From Fulvimarina pelagi HTCC2506 (GTDB lineage: Bacteria; Pseudomonadota; Alphaproteobacteria; Rhizobiales; Rhizobiaceae), in NCBI RefSeq assembly GCF_000153705.1, contig NZ_DS022272.1:662195-726194 (forward strand): DNA of 64,000 nucleotides, given 5' to 3'. Each line of letters begins with the position of its first letter. Within the stretch, counting starts at the first letter, position 1. The position numbers and the translations under genes are program-made. This document shows positions 20,979-30,519 of this stretch, piece by piece. The notes under the pieces are model-generated. The model ran no database searches. It saw only the letters and a program-made list of their open reading frames with translations, and was not told where the DNA came from.

Positions 20979-22019
20979 TCAGTTCTTGACGACCATGCAG
21001 GAGCCGCCCCGCTGGCGAAGCCGGCCACAGACGCGGCTCGCTTCATCGCGGTTATCGGCGCCGATCCTGACTGCATAGATTTGAGCGCGGCCGCCAGCAC
21101 GGGCCCTGATCACCATGGGCTGCTTGCCGCCAATGACTGAGTCGTATTGCGAGCGTACCCGACCGAACATCTTGAGGGCGACGGACCGATTGATGTGACC
21201 GGCCACCTGAACACCCCACGGCTGTCGGCGAACCTCTGGAGTCTCGGTCGATGCGAAGACGGAGCGGGTTTTCATGATCGGGAGATCAGAGCATGATTCC
21301 ATGAAGGGTTTTTTGGAGTCGAGCGGGCGTTTCTCCACGTCCCGGCCCGTCTCCAGGAACCATTCGATCGGCCGGTATGTGATCGCGTTCACGTATTCGA
21401 CCGTCTCGTAGGGCAGGGTGCCTCTTGCCCCGCCAGCGATCCAACCCTTCATTCGATTGATGCCGCCGTTGTAGGCCGCCGCAGCAAGACCCCAATTGCC
21501 GAGTTCGTTCTTCAGGTCTCGCAGGTAGAGCGCCGAATGCCGGATCGCCGCTACGTAGTCGTAGGGGTCGGCGAGGCCTCTCTCTTTGGCCGTATAGGGC
21601 ATGAACTGCGCGATTCCCTGTGCACCGACCGGTGAGACGGCACCAATGTCGAAGCGGCTCTCTTTCCAGATCAGTCGTGCGAAGAAATCGCGGTTCATCA
21701 GAACCTTGTCGGCATTGTCCGCAATCAAGTTGCAAATCTGCCCCGTCGTCGGGGTTTTGGTCCTCCCCACCTTGGGTTCGACCTTGTTCGCCTTGGCTTT
21801 GGTTTGGTCGCTTTCGGTCGGCATGTCCGGTTTGACGACCACAGCAATGTCTCGCTCGTCGCCAGACTTGCTGCTTTCCGGTTTCCTTGCCTCTGAATGC
21901 CCACTAGCCTGAGGATTTGAAGCGTTTACAGTTCCAGCCTCGTTCGCCGCGAAGCTCGTCGCAGGCGCGATAAGGCACAGCGCCAGACCAAGACCAAAAA
22001 AGATCGCGTATTGCCGCAC
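20979..22019 (-). CDS. Lytic murein transglycosylase with SPOR-like C-terminus
   Basis: Periplasmic SLT-family enzyme of 346 residues cleaving the peptidoglycan glycan backbone. It has a signal peptide (residues 1-24, ending TSFAA), a charged low-complexity linker (25-90), an SLT domain at about 94-215 with catalytic Glu120 in LIWKESRFDIGAVSPVGAQGIAQFMP and AAAAYNGG, and a C-terminal region (270-346, WGVQVAG...ASRVCGRLRQRGGSCMVVK) resembling a SPOR peptidoglycan-binding domain, which would target it to division sites. It converges with the USP gene, only 13 bases apart. Confidence 0.88.
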   Translation of the reverse strand: MRQYAIFFGLGLALCLIAPATSFAANEAGTVNASNPQASGHSEARKPESSKSGDERDIAVVVKPDMPTESDQTKAKANKVEPKVGRTKTPTTGQICNLIADNADKVLMNRDFFARLIWKESRFDIGAVSPVGAQGIAQFMPYTAKERGLADPYDYVAAIRHSALYLRDLKNELGNWGLAAAAYNGGINRMKGWIAGGARGTLPYETVEYVNAITYRPIEWFLETGRDVEKRPLDSKKPFMESCSDLPIMKTRSVFASTETPEVRRQPWGVQVAGHINRSVALKMFGRVRSQYDSVIGGKQPMVIRARAGGRAQIYAVRIGADNRDEASRVCGRLRQRGGSCMVVKN

Positions 22020-22255
22020 GTCCCGCCTCTTGGTCCACGTTCAACAACAACTCAGTGTCCGAGGAGTTTGCCGATATGGCGGCGAGGCGCAATGGTATCG
22101 ATGGTCTCTCTCGGTCCGACGTGAGAGTTCGTTTGGGTGATGTTGCCATTTTGCCGACTCGTCTCACCTAGAGCGCCGAAAGGCACTTTAAGCGCCTGGC
22201 GTCATCGATCGAAGAACGTTCGGGAAGTTCGGCAGCTCTCGCCTTGTCTTGCGAC

Positions 22256-23533
22256 CTATTCCGCGGCGTTCTGGACCTTGCCGGTCCCGAACCGCTTCTC
22301 GATGTAGTCGGTCACCATCACCTGGAAATCGGCCGCAATATTCGGTCCTCTGAGTGTCGCCGCTTTCTTGCCGTCGATGAAGATCGGTGCGGCAGGGCTT
22401 TCGCCCGTGCCGGGCAGGGAAATCCCGATATCGGCATGTTTGGATTCGCCCGGACCGTTCACGATACATCCCATCACTGCAACGTTAAGCTGCTCGACAC
22501 CGGGATATTTCTCGCGCCAGACCGGCATGTTTTCGCGGATATCGTTCTGGATCTTCTCAGCGAGCTCCTGGAACACTGTCGAGGTCGTGCGGCCGCAACC
22601 GGGGCAGGCCGCGACAACAGGAAGGAACTGGCGGAAACCCATGGTCTGAAGAAGCTCTTGCGCGACCTGGACTTCGCGAGTCCGGTCGCCGCCCGGCTCG
22701 GGCGTCAGCGAAACGCGGATCGTGTCGCCGATGCCCTCCTGAAGAAGAATGCCCATTGCGGCCGACGAGGCGACGATGCCCTTCGACCCCATGCCCGCCT
22801 CGGTGAGACCAAGATGCAGGCAGTGATCGGTTCGCCGCGACAGATCGCGATAGACTGCTATCAGGTCCTGCACGTTGGAGACTTTGGCAGACAGGATGAT
22901 GTGGTCGCGCGGCAGGCCGATATCCTCAGCAAGCTCGGCCGACAACAGTGCCGACTGGATGATCGCCTCGCGCGTCACGGCACGGGCCGACTTCGGTTCG
23001 GCGAGCTCGTTATTCGCGTCCATCAGCTTGGTAAGCAGCTCCTGATCGAGCGAACCCCAGTTCACGCCGATGCGCACCGGCTTATCGTGGCGGATCGCCA
23101 TTTCGACGATTTCGCCGAATTGCTTGTCCTTCTTCGACTTGAAGCCGACATTTCCAGGATTGATGCGATATTTCGCAAGCGCCTCGGCGCAGCCAGGATG
23201 ATCGGCGAGCAGCTTATGGCCGATGTAGTGGAAGTCGCCGACGAGCGGCACGTCGACACCAAGCCGGTCCAGCCGCTCGCGGACTTTCGGAACAGCAGCG
23301 GCCGCCTCGTCGCGGTCGACCGTTATGCGCACGATCTCCGAGCCTGCGCGAGCGAGCGCCGCGACCTGAGCGACTGTCGCGTCAACATCCGCGGTATCGG
23401 TGTTCGTCATCGACTGCACGACAACCGGTGCGTTGCCGCCCACCATCACGCCGCCCACGTCGACACCGATCGTTCGACGGCGGTCGAGTGGTCCGGCCGG
23501 TGGTCCTCCGAGAGTTGGCGTCATGTCATCCAT
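22256..23533 (-). CDS. ispG: 4-hydroxy-3-methylbut-2-en-1-yl diphosphate synthase (flavodoxin)
   Basis: [4Fe-4S] enzyme of the non-mevalonate isoprenoid pathway, converting MEcPP to HMBPP; 425 residues from ATG at 23533 (GAAGAGC upstream; ATG at 23524 is an alternative). Motifs include [15 protein letters not shown] at the start of the TIM barrel, [18 protein letters not shown], and the cluster-binding cysteines in [10 protein letters not shown] and [18 protein letters not shown] long open frame extends beyond the start, but its His/Asp-rich translation is not family-like and it overlaps a small gene on the other strand. Confidence 0.95.
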   Translation of the reverse strand: MDDMTPTLGGPPAGPLDRRRTIGVDVGGVMVGGNAPVVVQSMTNTDTADVDATVAQVAALARAGSEIVRITVDRDEAAAAVPKVRERLDRLGVDVPLVGDFHYIGHKLLADHPGCAEALAKYRINPGNVGFKSKKDKQFGEIVEMAIRHDKPVRIGVNWGSLDQELLTKLMDANNELAEPKSARAVTREAIIQSALLSAELAEDIGLPRDHIILSAKVSNVQDLIAVYRDLSRRTDHCLHLGLTEAGMGSKGIVASSAAMGILLQEGIGDTIRVSLTPEPGGDRTREVQVAQELLQTMGFRQFLPVVAACPGCGRTTSTVFQELAEKIQNDIRENMPVWREKYPGVEQLNVAVMGCIVNGPGESKHADIGISLPGTGESPAAPIFIDGKKAATLRGPNIAADFQVMVTDYIEKRFGTGKVQNAAE

Positions 23534-23683
23534 CGTGCAAAGCTCTTCGAAATCATCGATCTCGCAGCGGACGTGGGCCGTCTTCGTGGGCTTGTCAATT
23601 GACCTCAGCGCGATGGCGCGCATGTGACCTGCGAAAGAAGCCGTATCGTCATGTGAGCGGTCTTTCGAAGCGAGGTCACAAGA

Positions 23684-23857
23684 ATGGATGTGGGAATTGG
23701 GCCGATCGTCGTCGTCATTGCGTTTCTCGTCATGATCATGGCCGTCCCGATCTGGCCATGGGCCCGGCCTTTCGGCTACCGCCCGACGATCATTCTGGGT
23801 ATCGTCTTCATGATGATTGCCGTTTTTGTTGCAATAGGCGGATTCGGTTCCTTCTAG
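23684..23857 (+). CDS. Small membrane protein, DUF3309-like
   Basis: A 57-residue frame with a good ribosome-binding site (CGAGGTCACAAGA before ATG 23684). The translation has two hydrophobic segments ([20 protein letters not shown] and [20 protein letters not shown]) joined by [10 protein letters not shown]. The P-x-WP-[YW]-[AS]R-x-[WF]GYxP turn between two helices is what I recall of the DUF3309 family of tiny membrane proteins, hence a family suggestion rather than a firm call. It lies between divergently placed ispG and lolA. The function is unknown. Confidence 0.6.
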   Translation: MDVGIGPIVVVIAFLVMIMAVPIWPWARPFGYRPTIILGIVFMMIAVFVAIGGFGSF

Positions 23858-24024
23858 TCTTACTGACCACGACTTGCCGCTCTGCAAGTGTCCGCGTTCA
23901 GCTTCCCTTCATGACGAAACCGTCATGTCACAAGACATGGCAATGCCCCAATGTTACAAACATATGGGCTTCACAACGGCGTTCCGTTCAGCTTCGCGGA
24001 TGTTATCTTCGCGGTATCGAGACG

Positions 24025-24729
24025 ATGAACGGAACCGACTCGGACAAACAGACGACAATGGCGAACACGATGATTTCTTCCAAGCTTGCGGGGAAAGCAA
24101 AGGCTTTCGGCGGCCGCTCTATCCTTTCGGTGATGCTCGCACTCGGCATCGCGGCTCCAGCTGTAACGGCTTTCAACGGACCTGTGCTAGCGCAGAGCGG
24201 CGCAGCGCAACGCATCGCGGACCACTTCTCCAGTATTCCTTCGATGCACGGAGATTTCGTGCAGTTCGATCCGAACGGACGCCAAAGCGAAGGCAAATTC
24301 TACATCGAAAAGCCTGGCAAGGTGCGTTTCGACTATGCCTCCCAGCCGCTTCGCGTCATCGCAGATGGCACGACCGTCGCAATCAACAACAAGAAGCTGA
24401 ACACCTGGGACACCTATCCGCTCTCCCAAACCCCGCTTAAGCTTCTTCTCGACAGGCGTATCAACCTCTCCTCGGCGAACATCCGCAGTGTGCGGGAGGA
24501 GCCGGATCTGACGACAATCGTCATGGGTGACCGTTCGGTGTTCGGTAATTCGACGATTACGATGATGTTCGATCCGCAGTCGAGCGACCTCAAGCAGTGG
24601 ACAATTCGCGACAAGCAGGGCCGCGACACCACCGTAATGATCTACAACGTCAAGGAGGGCGGTGACATACAGAACTCTGCCTTCAACATTCCCTACACCG
24701 CGATCCAGCAAGGCCAGACCGGAAATTAA
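24025..24729 (+). CDS. lolA: Outer-membrane lipoprotein carrier protein LolA family
   Basis: Periplasmic chaperone that ferries lipoproteins to the outer membrane; 234 residues from ATG 24025 (ATG at 24058 also possible). The long signal region has the hydrophobic core SILSVMLALGIAAPAVTAF and likely cleavage near VLAQ-SG. The mature part has the LolA pattern: RIADHFSSIPSMHGDFVQ, then QSEGKFYIEKPGKVRFDYASQPLRVIADG, and YPLSQTPLKLLLD. A strong terminator follows at 24.8 kb, so it is monocistronic or ends its unit. Confidence 0.9.
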   Translation: MNGTDSDKQTTMANTMISSKLAGKAKAFGGRSILSVMLALGIAAPAVTAFNGPVLAQSGAAQRIADHFSSIPSMHGDFVQFDPNGRQSEGKFYIEKPGKVRFDYASQPLRVIADGTTVAINNKKLNTWDTYPLSQTPLKLLLDRRINLSSANIRSVREEPDLTTIVMGDRSVFGNSTITMMFDPQSSDLKQWTIRDKQGRDTTVMIYNVKEGGDIQNSAFNIPYTAIQQGQTGN

Positions 24730-24805
24730 GACTCTCGGCTTCGTTCACTGTCGAACGGGCTTCTTCATTCGGCTCGCTCGAAGACGAGTCTATTAAGGAT
24801 CTCGA

Positions 24806-24834
24806 GAAGGGGCGCTTCGGCGCCCTTCTTTTTT
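24806..24834 (+). terminator. Rho-independent terminator after lolA
   Basis: AAGGGGCGC-TTCG-GCGCCCTT stem with a stable UUCG tetraloop followed by CTTTTTT, about 80 bases past the lolA stop. Confidence 0.85.
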
Positions 24835-24944
24835 GCCGATTTTTCGACGCATAACGCTCTGTTAACCCATCCGATTTACCGTCTTCGTTAAGGCTAAAGG
24901 GTCACGAGGGGTGGCCGGAAGGCCGTTGACGCGGGGAAATCGCT

Positions 24945-25850
24945 ATGAAGAAAACTCTCTTGACCACCGTCGCGGCCCTTGGTGCCTTGGCGGCTTTTCC
25001 ATTTGCGGCGAATGCTGCCGACTTGATCGAGGAAGCTCCGGTCTACGTCGAGCCACCGGTCGTCCATCAGCCTAAGCCGATCGCCACAGCCGGCTGGTAC
25101 CTGCGCGGCGACGTCGGTTACGTTTTCTCCGACAAGACCCGCGGGCGGTACAAAGTACCCTACCACTATGGGTATGATCTGGAATACGAAACCTACAGCT
25201 ATGACGAGATCGAACTGGAAGAGAGCTTCCTCGTGTCTGGCGGTGTCGGTTACCGTTTCAACGATTTTGCCCGCCTTGATTTCACGGCTGACTATTTCAG
25301 CAGTGACCTTCGTGGGACCTCAAACTGCGTCGGAACGCCGTCCAGCGACTGCCGCTACGACGACAGAGCGGAAACCGACATCTGGGTCCTGATGGCGAAC
25401 GCGTATGCCGACCTCGGCACCTACGGCGGCATCACGCCTTATGTTGGCGGTGGCCTTGGTTTCGCTCATGTCTCCTACGGCGAGATGAAAAACGAATTCA
25501 AGTGCGGCAGCCACTACTCATCGTCTTTCTGCGGCATAACACTCAAGCATGGCGGCAAGGATAGCTGGCGCTTCGCATACGGCCTGACAGTTGGCGCAAG
25601 CTACGACCTTACCGCCAACCTGAAGTTCGATGCGGGTTACAAATGGACCCACATCAACGATGGTGAAGCGTTCGGCTATGACGAACTTGATCGTGCCGCG
25701 GGTGCGAGCGGTACCCAAGGTTACGACAACGGCTTCGACATCCACACGGTCCGTGCCGGTCTGCGCTACGAGTTCGGTGGCATCGGCAAGGAGCCGGCCC
25801 CTGTCTATTCGGAACCGGCTCCGATCTACGATCAGGTGGTTTACAAGTAA
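24945..25850 (+). CDS. Omp25/Omp31-like outer-membrane beta-barrel protein
   Basis: Product of 301 residues: signal peptide (MKKTLLTTVAALGALAAFPFAANAA), then a barrel with alternating strands and the family phrases WYLRGDVGYVFSDK, SGGVGYRFNDFARLDFTADYF, ITPYVGGGLGFAHVSYG and a final VRAGLRYEFGG strand. This is the small porin-like family common in Brucella and relatives, with structural rather than established transport function. Two Cys pairs (CVGTPSSDC near residue 128 and CGSHYSSSFC near 187) fall in predicted surface loops. The last 17 residues repeat a PVYSEP/PIYDQ pattern resembling the N-terminal APVYVEPPVV. A terminator follows. Confidence 0.88.
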   Translation: MKKTLLTTVAALGALAAFPFAANAADLIEEAPVYVEPPVVHQPKPIATAGWYLRGDVGYVFSDKTRGRYKVPYHYGYDLEYETYSYDEIELEESFLVSGGVGYRFNDFARLDFTADYFSSDLRGTSNCVGTPSSDCRYDDRAETDIWVLMANAYADLGTYGGITPYVGGGLGFAHVSYGEMKNEFKCGSHYSSSFCGITLKHGGKDSWRFAYGLTVGASYDLTANLKFDAGYKWTHINDGEAFGYDELDRAAGASGTQGYDNGFDIHTVRAGLRYEFGGIGKEPAPVYSEPAPIYDQVVYK

Positions 25851-25876
25851 GCCTTCGATCCAGTTCGAGAACATCA

Positions 25877-25907
25877 AAGCCCTGGCAAGCGATTGCCGGG
25901 GCTTTTT
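25877..25907 (+). terminator. Rho-independent terminator after the Omp25-like gene
   Basis: AAGCCC-t-GGCAA, loop gcga, TTGCC-g-GGGCTT followed by TTT, 27 bases past the stop. Confidence 0.85.
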
Positions 25908-26033
25908 GCGTCGTATCTATGGATCGCTTCCCCTGTTCGCGCTGGTGTTTCGGTCTTCCGGTTGAAGAGGCGTAGCTCCTATGTGAAGCAGGTCTCCGAG
26001 CTTCACTTCCGACGACCGAGACAGCAAGCGGCT

Positions 26034-26504
26034 ATGACCAAACTGACCCTGCGACCCAACCGACCCTTTGATCTCATGCCTCTGGCGGCGCTTCTGAACG
26101 ACGAGGACGATCTCTCACTGGTCAACCCGAACGCCAAGCATCCTTTCGATCCGCTGGAATGGCAGGAGAAGTGGCTGAACGAACCCGACGACGCGTCATT
26201 CTACCTAGTCGATGAAACAGGCCGCGAGGTCGGTTTCTTCGCATTGCGAGTGGGGATCGGTCCGGAAGTGCGCCATCTCGTATACGTTTTTATCGAAGAA
26301 GGCGCCCGCGGCGGTGCTGGCAAAGAGCTCGCCGCATTGGCGGAACAGGCGGCGCGCGATCTCGGCGCGATCTCGATCACACTGAAGGTCGAGCTCGACA
26401 ATGAACCTGCACTTAAAGTCTACGAAGCAGCGGGTTACGAGGAGCTTGGGCGCTCGAACGGCATGGCGACGATGCGTCGGGACTGGGGCCCCGACTTCGG
26501 CTGA
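26034..26504 (+). CDS. GNAT family N-acetyltransferase
   Basis: Acetyl-CoA-dependent transferase of 156 residues from ATG 26034. The acetyl-CoA loop is VFIEEGARGGAGKELAALAEQAARDLG (R/Q-x-x-G-x-G/A type), followed by the motif-B strand and NEPALKVYEAAGYEELG, typical of GNAT C-termini. The upstream open frame overlaps the preceding terminator, which supports the shorter start. The substrate is unknown; it appears to be a single-gene unit. Confidence 0.82.
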   Translation: MTKLTLRPNRPFDLMPLAALLNDEDDLSLVNPNAKHPFDPLEWQEKWLNEPDDASFYLVDETGREVGFFALRVGIGPEVRHLVYVFIEEGARGGAGKELAALAEQAARDLGAISITLKVELDNEPALKVYEAAGYEELGRSNGMATMRRDWGPDFG

Positions 26505-26727
26505 ACGCGCATAACTTGCTGTCAGCGCTATTGGGCATGGTCGGAAATAATACGAAAAGGTCTCGCCAAGAACGCCGTTAGGGCGCCTCTACGATAAGTC
26601 CGGGTTATAATCGATGAATTCGGTTCGAAGGACGAGATCTCTTCTGTTTCTCCTTGGAACCAGCTATTAAGGCATTTTGCCTATAGTATGAGAGATTGAA
26701 TGCCGGCTCGGTCCATACAACCATTAG

Positions 26728-27507
26728 ATGACTATTTCCCGCCCAGTTATTCCTGGTTTAATTTGTATTACTGCCGCGTCTTTGGCTGCGGCATGCCTTG
26801 TAGTACTCCTGGCGACTGCTTTTCCGCTTCTGGCCTATCTCGACGAGGGTAAGCGGCTCTTGGCGGTCGGCGCCGCTGCGCTGACAGCCTTGGCAATTAT
26901 TGCGACGTTGGCAACATCGGCGTTCTGGATACTTCCCGGCATGCGGCGCCAGACGAAGGAGCAGGGCAAGCTTCAGACGCTGACCGGCGCGCTCGAGCGG
27001 CGGTCGCTAGATCTGGAAACTGCAGCACTCACCGATGCGCTCACCGGTATGCATAACCGCCGATTCTTCGACGAGGCGATGCGCCACTATCTCGCTGAAT
27101 TCGAAAAGATCGGACGTCCAATCGGCTTGATGTTGCTCGACCTCGACCACTTTAAAGCTGTAAACGACACTCACGGTCACGATGTCGGCGACGAGGTACT
27201 GCGGTCTGTCGCGAACTGCCTCTTCGAATTTACCCGTCACAACGATGTCGTCGCACGTCTTGGCGGCGAGGAGTTCGCCGTCATCGCTCCGAACATGAAC
27301 AAAGCCGACTGCGCGGCCTTTGCCGAGCGGATCAGGGAGGCGATCGCCAAACTCGTCGTAAGGTCTGGCAATTTTCGGGTTCGAGTTTCGGTTTCGGTCG
27401 GCGTCGCGGTCTCCAAGCGCAACGACGACGTCGGCCAGTTTTGCAAACGCGCCGACCTGAAGCTCTACCATGCTAAACAGACTGGCCGGAACCGCGTGTG
27501 CGCATAG
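26728..27507 (+). CDS. Membrane-anchored diguanylate cyclase (GGDEF)
   Basis: Makes c-di-GMP from two GTP. Product of 259 residues with two transmembrane segments (about 9-36 and 43-70), a short coiled-coil link (LQTLTGALERRSLDLETAAL) and a GGDEF domain (about 100-259) starting LTDALTGMHNRRFFDEAM. The active-site motif is intact (GGEEF in ARLGGEEFAVIA). The inhibitory I-site RxxD (RHND) stands exactly five residues before it, so product inhibition is expected. No sensory domain is present beyond the membrane part. A small palindrome AGGCATTTTGCCT (26670-26682) lies in its promoter region. Confidence 0.92.
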   Translation: MTISRPVIPGLICITAASLAAACLVVLLATAFPLLAYLDEGKRLLAVGAAALTALAIIATLATSAFWILPGMRRQTKEQGKLQTLTGALERRSLDLETAALTDALTGMHNRRFFDEAMRHYLAEFEKIGRPIGLMLLDLDHFKAVNDTHGHDVGDEVLRSVANCLFEFTRHNDVVARLGGEEFAVIAPNMNKADCAAFAERIREAIAKLVVRSGNFRVRVSVSVGVAVSKRNDDVGQFCKRADLKLYHAKQTGRNRVCA

Positions 27508-27624
27508 CCCTTCGAAATCCGCATTCTTATTGAACACCGTATTCGCTCTCGCGGAGGCTTTGTTCTATAGAGATGCCTCTTGCGGCTAAGCCGTCGTCAC
27601 GTTGCACTGAAATTCAGGATTGGC

Positions 27625-30519
27625 ATGAGCCAGAACGCGCTGCTCGAACCGGCTCCGGTCGTGGAAAAGCGGACCCTAGACGGAGCCAGCCCCCTCGTTC
27701 CGCCAGCCGAAGAGGAACTGGTTTCTCTCGACGGTATCCTCGATACGGAGAAGCTGAAGGCCGATCTCGACGCCATCGCTCAGAAATACCGCGATGGCGA
27801 ATGCAGTGAGCCCCGTCCCAAGGTTCTCGAGCGTCTCAAGATCGCGGTGACCGAGGGCCGGAACGCAGTGCAAGAGCTGCTTTTTGCAGACAATCTTGGA
27901 ACGCTTTGCGCCCGACGCCTGGCAGCCTTGCAAGACGCGCTGATCCGCACGATTCATGATTTCGCGCTCGCCCATGTCTTTGCAGACTCCGAACTGACAA
28001 CGGACGAGCGGATCGCTGTTCTTGCCGTTGGCGGCTATGGACGAGGAACGCTCGCGCCCGGCTCTGACATCGATCTCCTGTTCCTCATGCCGTCGAAAAA
28101 TTCGGCGATCGGCGAAAAGATTGCCGAATATCTTCTCTATTTCCTATGGGATCTTGGTTTCACGGTCGGCCACGCCTCACGCACCGTCGACGAATGTATC
28201 GCGCTCGCCAAGGATGATTTTACCATCCGAACTTCGATCCTGGAGCGTTGGCTGATCGTCGGTCAGGCGGACGTCGCCGCCGAGCTCGATCGGCGGTTCG
28301 ACCGGGAGGTCGTTCAGGGCACGAGCCGGGAATTCATCGCCGCGAAGCTCGCCGAGCGTGACCAGCGGCATTCGAAGTCCGGCAATACACGTTACCTCGT
28401 CGAGCCGAACGTGAAGGAGGGCAAGGGCGGCCTGCGCGATCTGAATACGCTCTTCTGGATCGCCAAATACCATTATCGCGTGGACACATCGGAAGCGCTT
28501 GTGAAGGCCGGCGTCTTCTCGCGGCGCGAGCAGGCGCTGTTCACCAAGGCTGAGGACTTTCTCTGGGCCGTGCGCTGCCACATGCATTTCGAAATGGGCA
28601 AGGCAGAGGAGCGTCTATCCTTCGACCTCCAGCCAACTATCGCGGAACGGCTGGGCTACAATATTCATCCTGGCCTTCAGGCCGTCGAACGGTTCATGAA
28701 GCACTACTTCCTCATCGCAAAGGATGTCGGCGATCTGACGCGCATCTTCTGTGCAGCTCTGGAAGAGGAGGAGGCGAAGGAGGCGCCCGGCCTGCGGGGC
28801 TTCGTCCGTTCGCTGCGCAACCGGGCGAAGTCGATCGCCGGCACGCTCGACTTCCATGTCGACAACAACCGCATCAACATCGTTTCACGTGACGTCTTCA
28901 AGCGCGATCCGGTCAATATCATCCGCATCTTCCGCCTCGCGGCAATGCACGACCTAGAATATCATCCTGACGCGCTGAAACTGATCCGCCGCTCCCTGCG
29001 GCTCCTTAACAAGGATCTGCGCGAGAACCCGCAGGCGAACTCGCTTTTCCTCGACGTTCTGACTGATCGAAAGAATCCGGCACTTCATCTGCGGCGGATG
29101 AACGAAGTCGGCGTGCTCGGCCGTTTCGTGCCGGAATTCGGCAAGATCGTCGCGATGATGCAGTTCAACATGTATCACCATTACACGGTGGACGAGCATC
29201 TTCTGCGGTCGGTCGCCGAGCTCTCGCGGATCGAACGCGGCGAGCTTGGCGACGAACTGCCACTCTCGACCGAGATCGTGCCGAAGCTTCGCGACAGGCG
29301 GCTCCTCTATGTTGCTCTTTTTCTGCACGATATCGCGAAAGGCCGTCCGGAAGATCACTCGATCGCCGGTGCACGCGTTGCGCGCGAGCTCTGCCCGCGT
29401 TTCGGCCTCGATTCGCGCGAAACCGAACTCGTCGCATGGCTCGTCGAGGATCATCTCGTCATGTCGATGACGGCGCAGCAACGCGATCTCGCCGATCGCA
29501 AGACCATCATCGATTTTGCCGAGCGGGTGCGCACCCTCGAGCGCCTGAAGCTTCTGGCTGTTGTCACAGTGTGCGACATCCGCGCCGTCGGGCCGGGAGT
29601 ATGGAATGGCTGGAAGGGCCAACTTCTTCGCACGCTATATCTCGAAACCGAGCCGACCCTTTCAGGTGGTTTCACCCAGACCTCCCGCGAAGAACGCCTG
29701 ATCGCCGCCCGCCGCCGCCTTGCAGGTCGCCTGTCCGAATGGAACGAAGAAGACCGCGACGCCTATCTCGAACTGCATTATCCCAACTATTTCCTCACAG
29801 TACCGATCGACGAACAAGTTGCGGACGCGGAGTTCATCCGCCGCGCCGGCGACAACCAACCACTCGCGACCGAGGTTACGACGGATGCCTTCCGACAAGT
29901 AACCCGCATCAAAGTGCTGGCGCCCGACCATCCGCGGCTCGTCTCGCAACTCGCCGGTGCCTGCGCGGGCGCGAAGGCGAACATTGCCGATTCGCAAATC
30001 TTCACTCTTACCGATGGTCGTGCGCTGGACGTGATGACGATCTCGCGTGCCTTCGAGAACGAGGAAGACGAAATGCGCCGCGCGCGGCGCATCTGCGAGA
30101 ACATCGAGAAGCTGTTGCGTGGCGAGACCATCATGTCCCGCCTGATCGGCCAGTCCCGCGGTACGCGCCGGGCCGATCTCTTTGAAGTCAAGCCGAAGAT
30201 CACCGTCGACAACAGCCTGTCGAACCGGGTGACTGTTATCGAGGTCGAGGGGCTTGACCGGACAGGTCTTCTCGCCGACATCACGGGCGCGATCTCCGAT
30301 CTTAGCCTCGACATCCGCTCGGCGCATATCTCGACTTATGGTGAGAAGATCATCGACGCCTTTTACGTCACCGATCTCATTGGTGCGAAGGTCACCTCTG
30401 AAGCGAAAATCGCCCGAATAGAGCGGCGGCTGCAGAGCGTTCTCGAGAGCGCCGAGGGTGAGGTTTCCTCGGTGAATGCAATGCCATCTCAAAGCGCCTT
30501 CGGCTTTCATTACAAATGA
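27625..30519 (+). CDS. glnD: [Protein-PII] uridylyltransferase / uridylyl-removing enzyme
   Basis: Bifunctional nitrogen sensor that modifies PII (GlnB/GlnK) according to glutamine. Product of 964 residues from ATG 27625 (AGGATT upstream). Domains: nucleotidyltransferase with GGYGRGTLAPGSDIDLLFL from about residue 135; PII-uridylyltransferase linker; HD domain with HDIAKGRPEDHS from about 566; and two C-terminal ACT domains at about 760 (VLAPDHPRLVSQLAG) and 869 (EVEGLDRTGLLADITG) that bind glutamine. The stop overlaps the murJ start in an ATGA arrangement, the common rhizobial glnD-murJ order. Confidence 0.97.
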   Translation: MSQNALLEPAPVVEKRTLDGASPLVPPAEEELVSLDGILDTEKLKADLDAIAQKYRDGECSEPRPKVLERLKIAVTEGRNAVQELLFADNLGTLCARRLAALQDALIRTIHDFALAHVFADSELTTDERIAVLAVGGYGRGTLAPGSDIDLLFLMPSKNSAIGEKIAEYLLYFLWDLGFTVGHASRTVDECIALAKDDFTIRTSILERWLIVGQADVAAELDRRFDREVVQGTSREFIAAKLAERDQRHSKSGNTRYLVEPNVKEGKGGLRDLNTLFWIAKYHYRVDTSEALVKAGVFSRREQALFTKAEDFLWAVRCHMHFEMGKAEERLSFDLQPTIAERLGYNIHPGLQAVERFMKHYFLIAKDVGDLTRIFCAALEEEEAKEAPGLRGFVRSLRNRAKSIAGTLDFHVDNNRINIVSRDVFKRDPVNIIRIFRLAAMHDLEYHPDALKLIRRSLRLLNKDLRENPQANSLFLDVLTDRKNPALHLRRMNEVGVLGRFVPEFGKIVAMMQFNMYHHYTVDEHLLRSVAELSRIERGELGDELPLSTEIVPKLRDRRLLYVALFLHDIAKGRPEDHSIAGARVARELCPRFGLDSRETELVAWLVEDHLVMSMTAQQRDLADRKTIIDFAERVRTLERLKLLAVVTVCDIRAVGPGVWNGWKGQLLRTLYLETEPTLSGGFTQTSREERLIAARRRLAGRLSEWNEEDRDAYLELHYPNYFLTVPIDEQVADAEFIRRAGDNQPLATEVTTDAFRQVTRIKVLAPDHPRLVSQLAGACAGAKANIADSQIFTLTDGRALDVMTISRAFENEEDEMRRARRICENIEKLLRGETIMSRLIGQSRGTRRADLFEVKPKITVDNSLSNRVTVIEVEGLDRTGLLADITGAISDLSLDIRSAHISTYGEKIIDAFYVTDLIGAKVTSEAKIARIERRLQSVLESAEGEVSSVNAMPSQSAFGFHYK

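Noticed and set aside
22244-23602. 452-codon plus-strand frame over ispG
   Set aside because: Antisense to the complete ispG gene.
23534-23887. In-frame 118-codon N-terminal extension of ispG
   Set aside because: His/Asp-rich translation with no similarity to IspG, overlapping a plausible small gene on the other strand; the normal start at 23533 has a ribosome-binding site.
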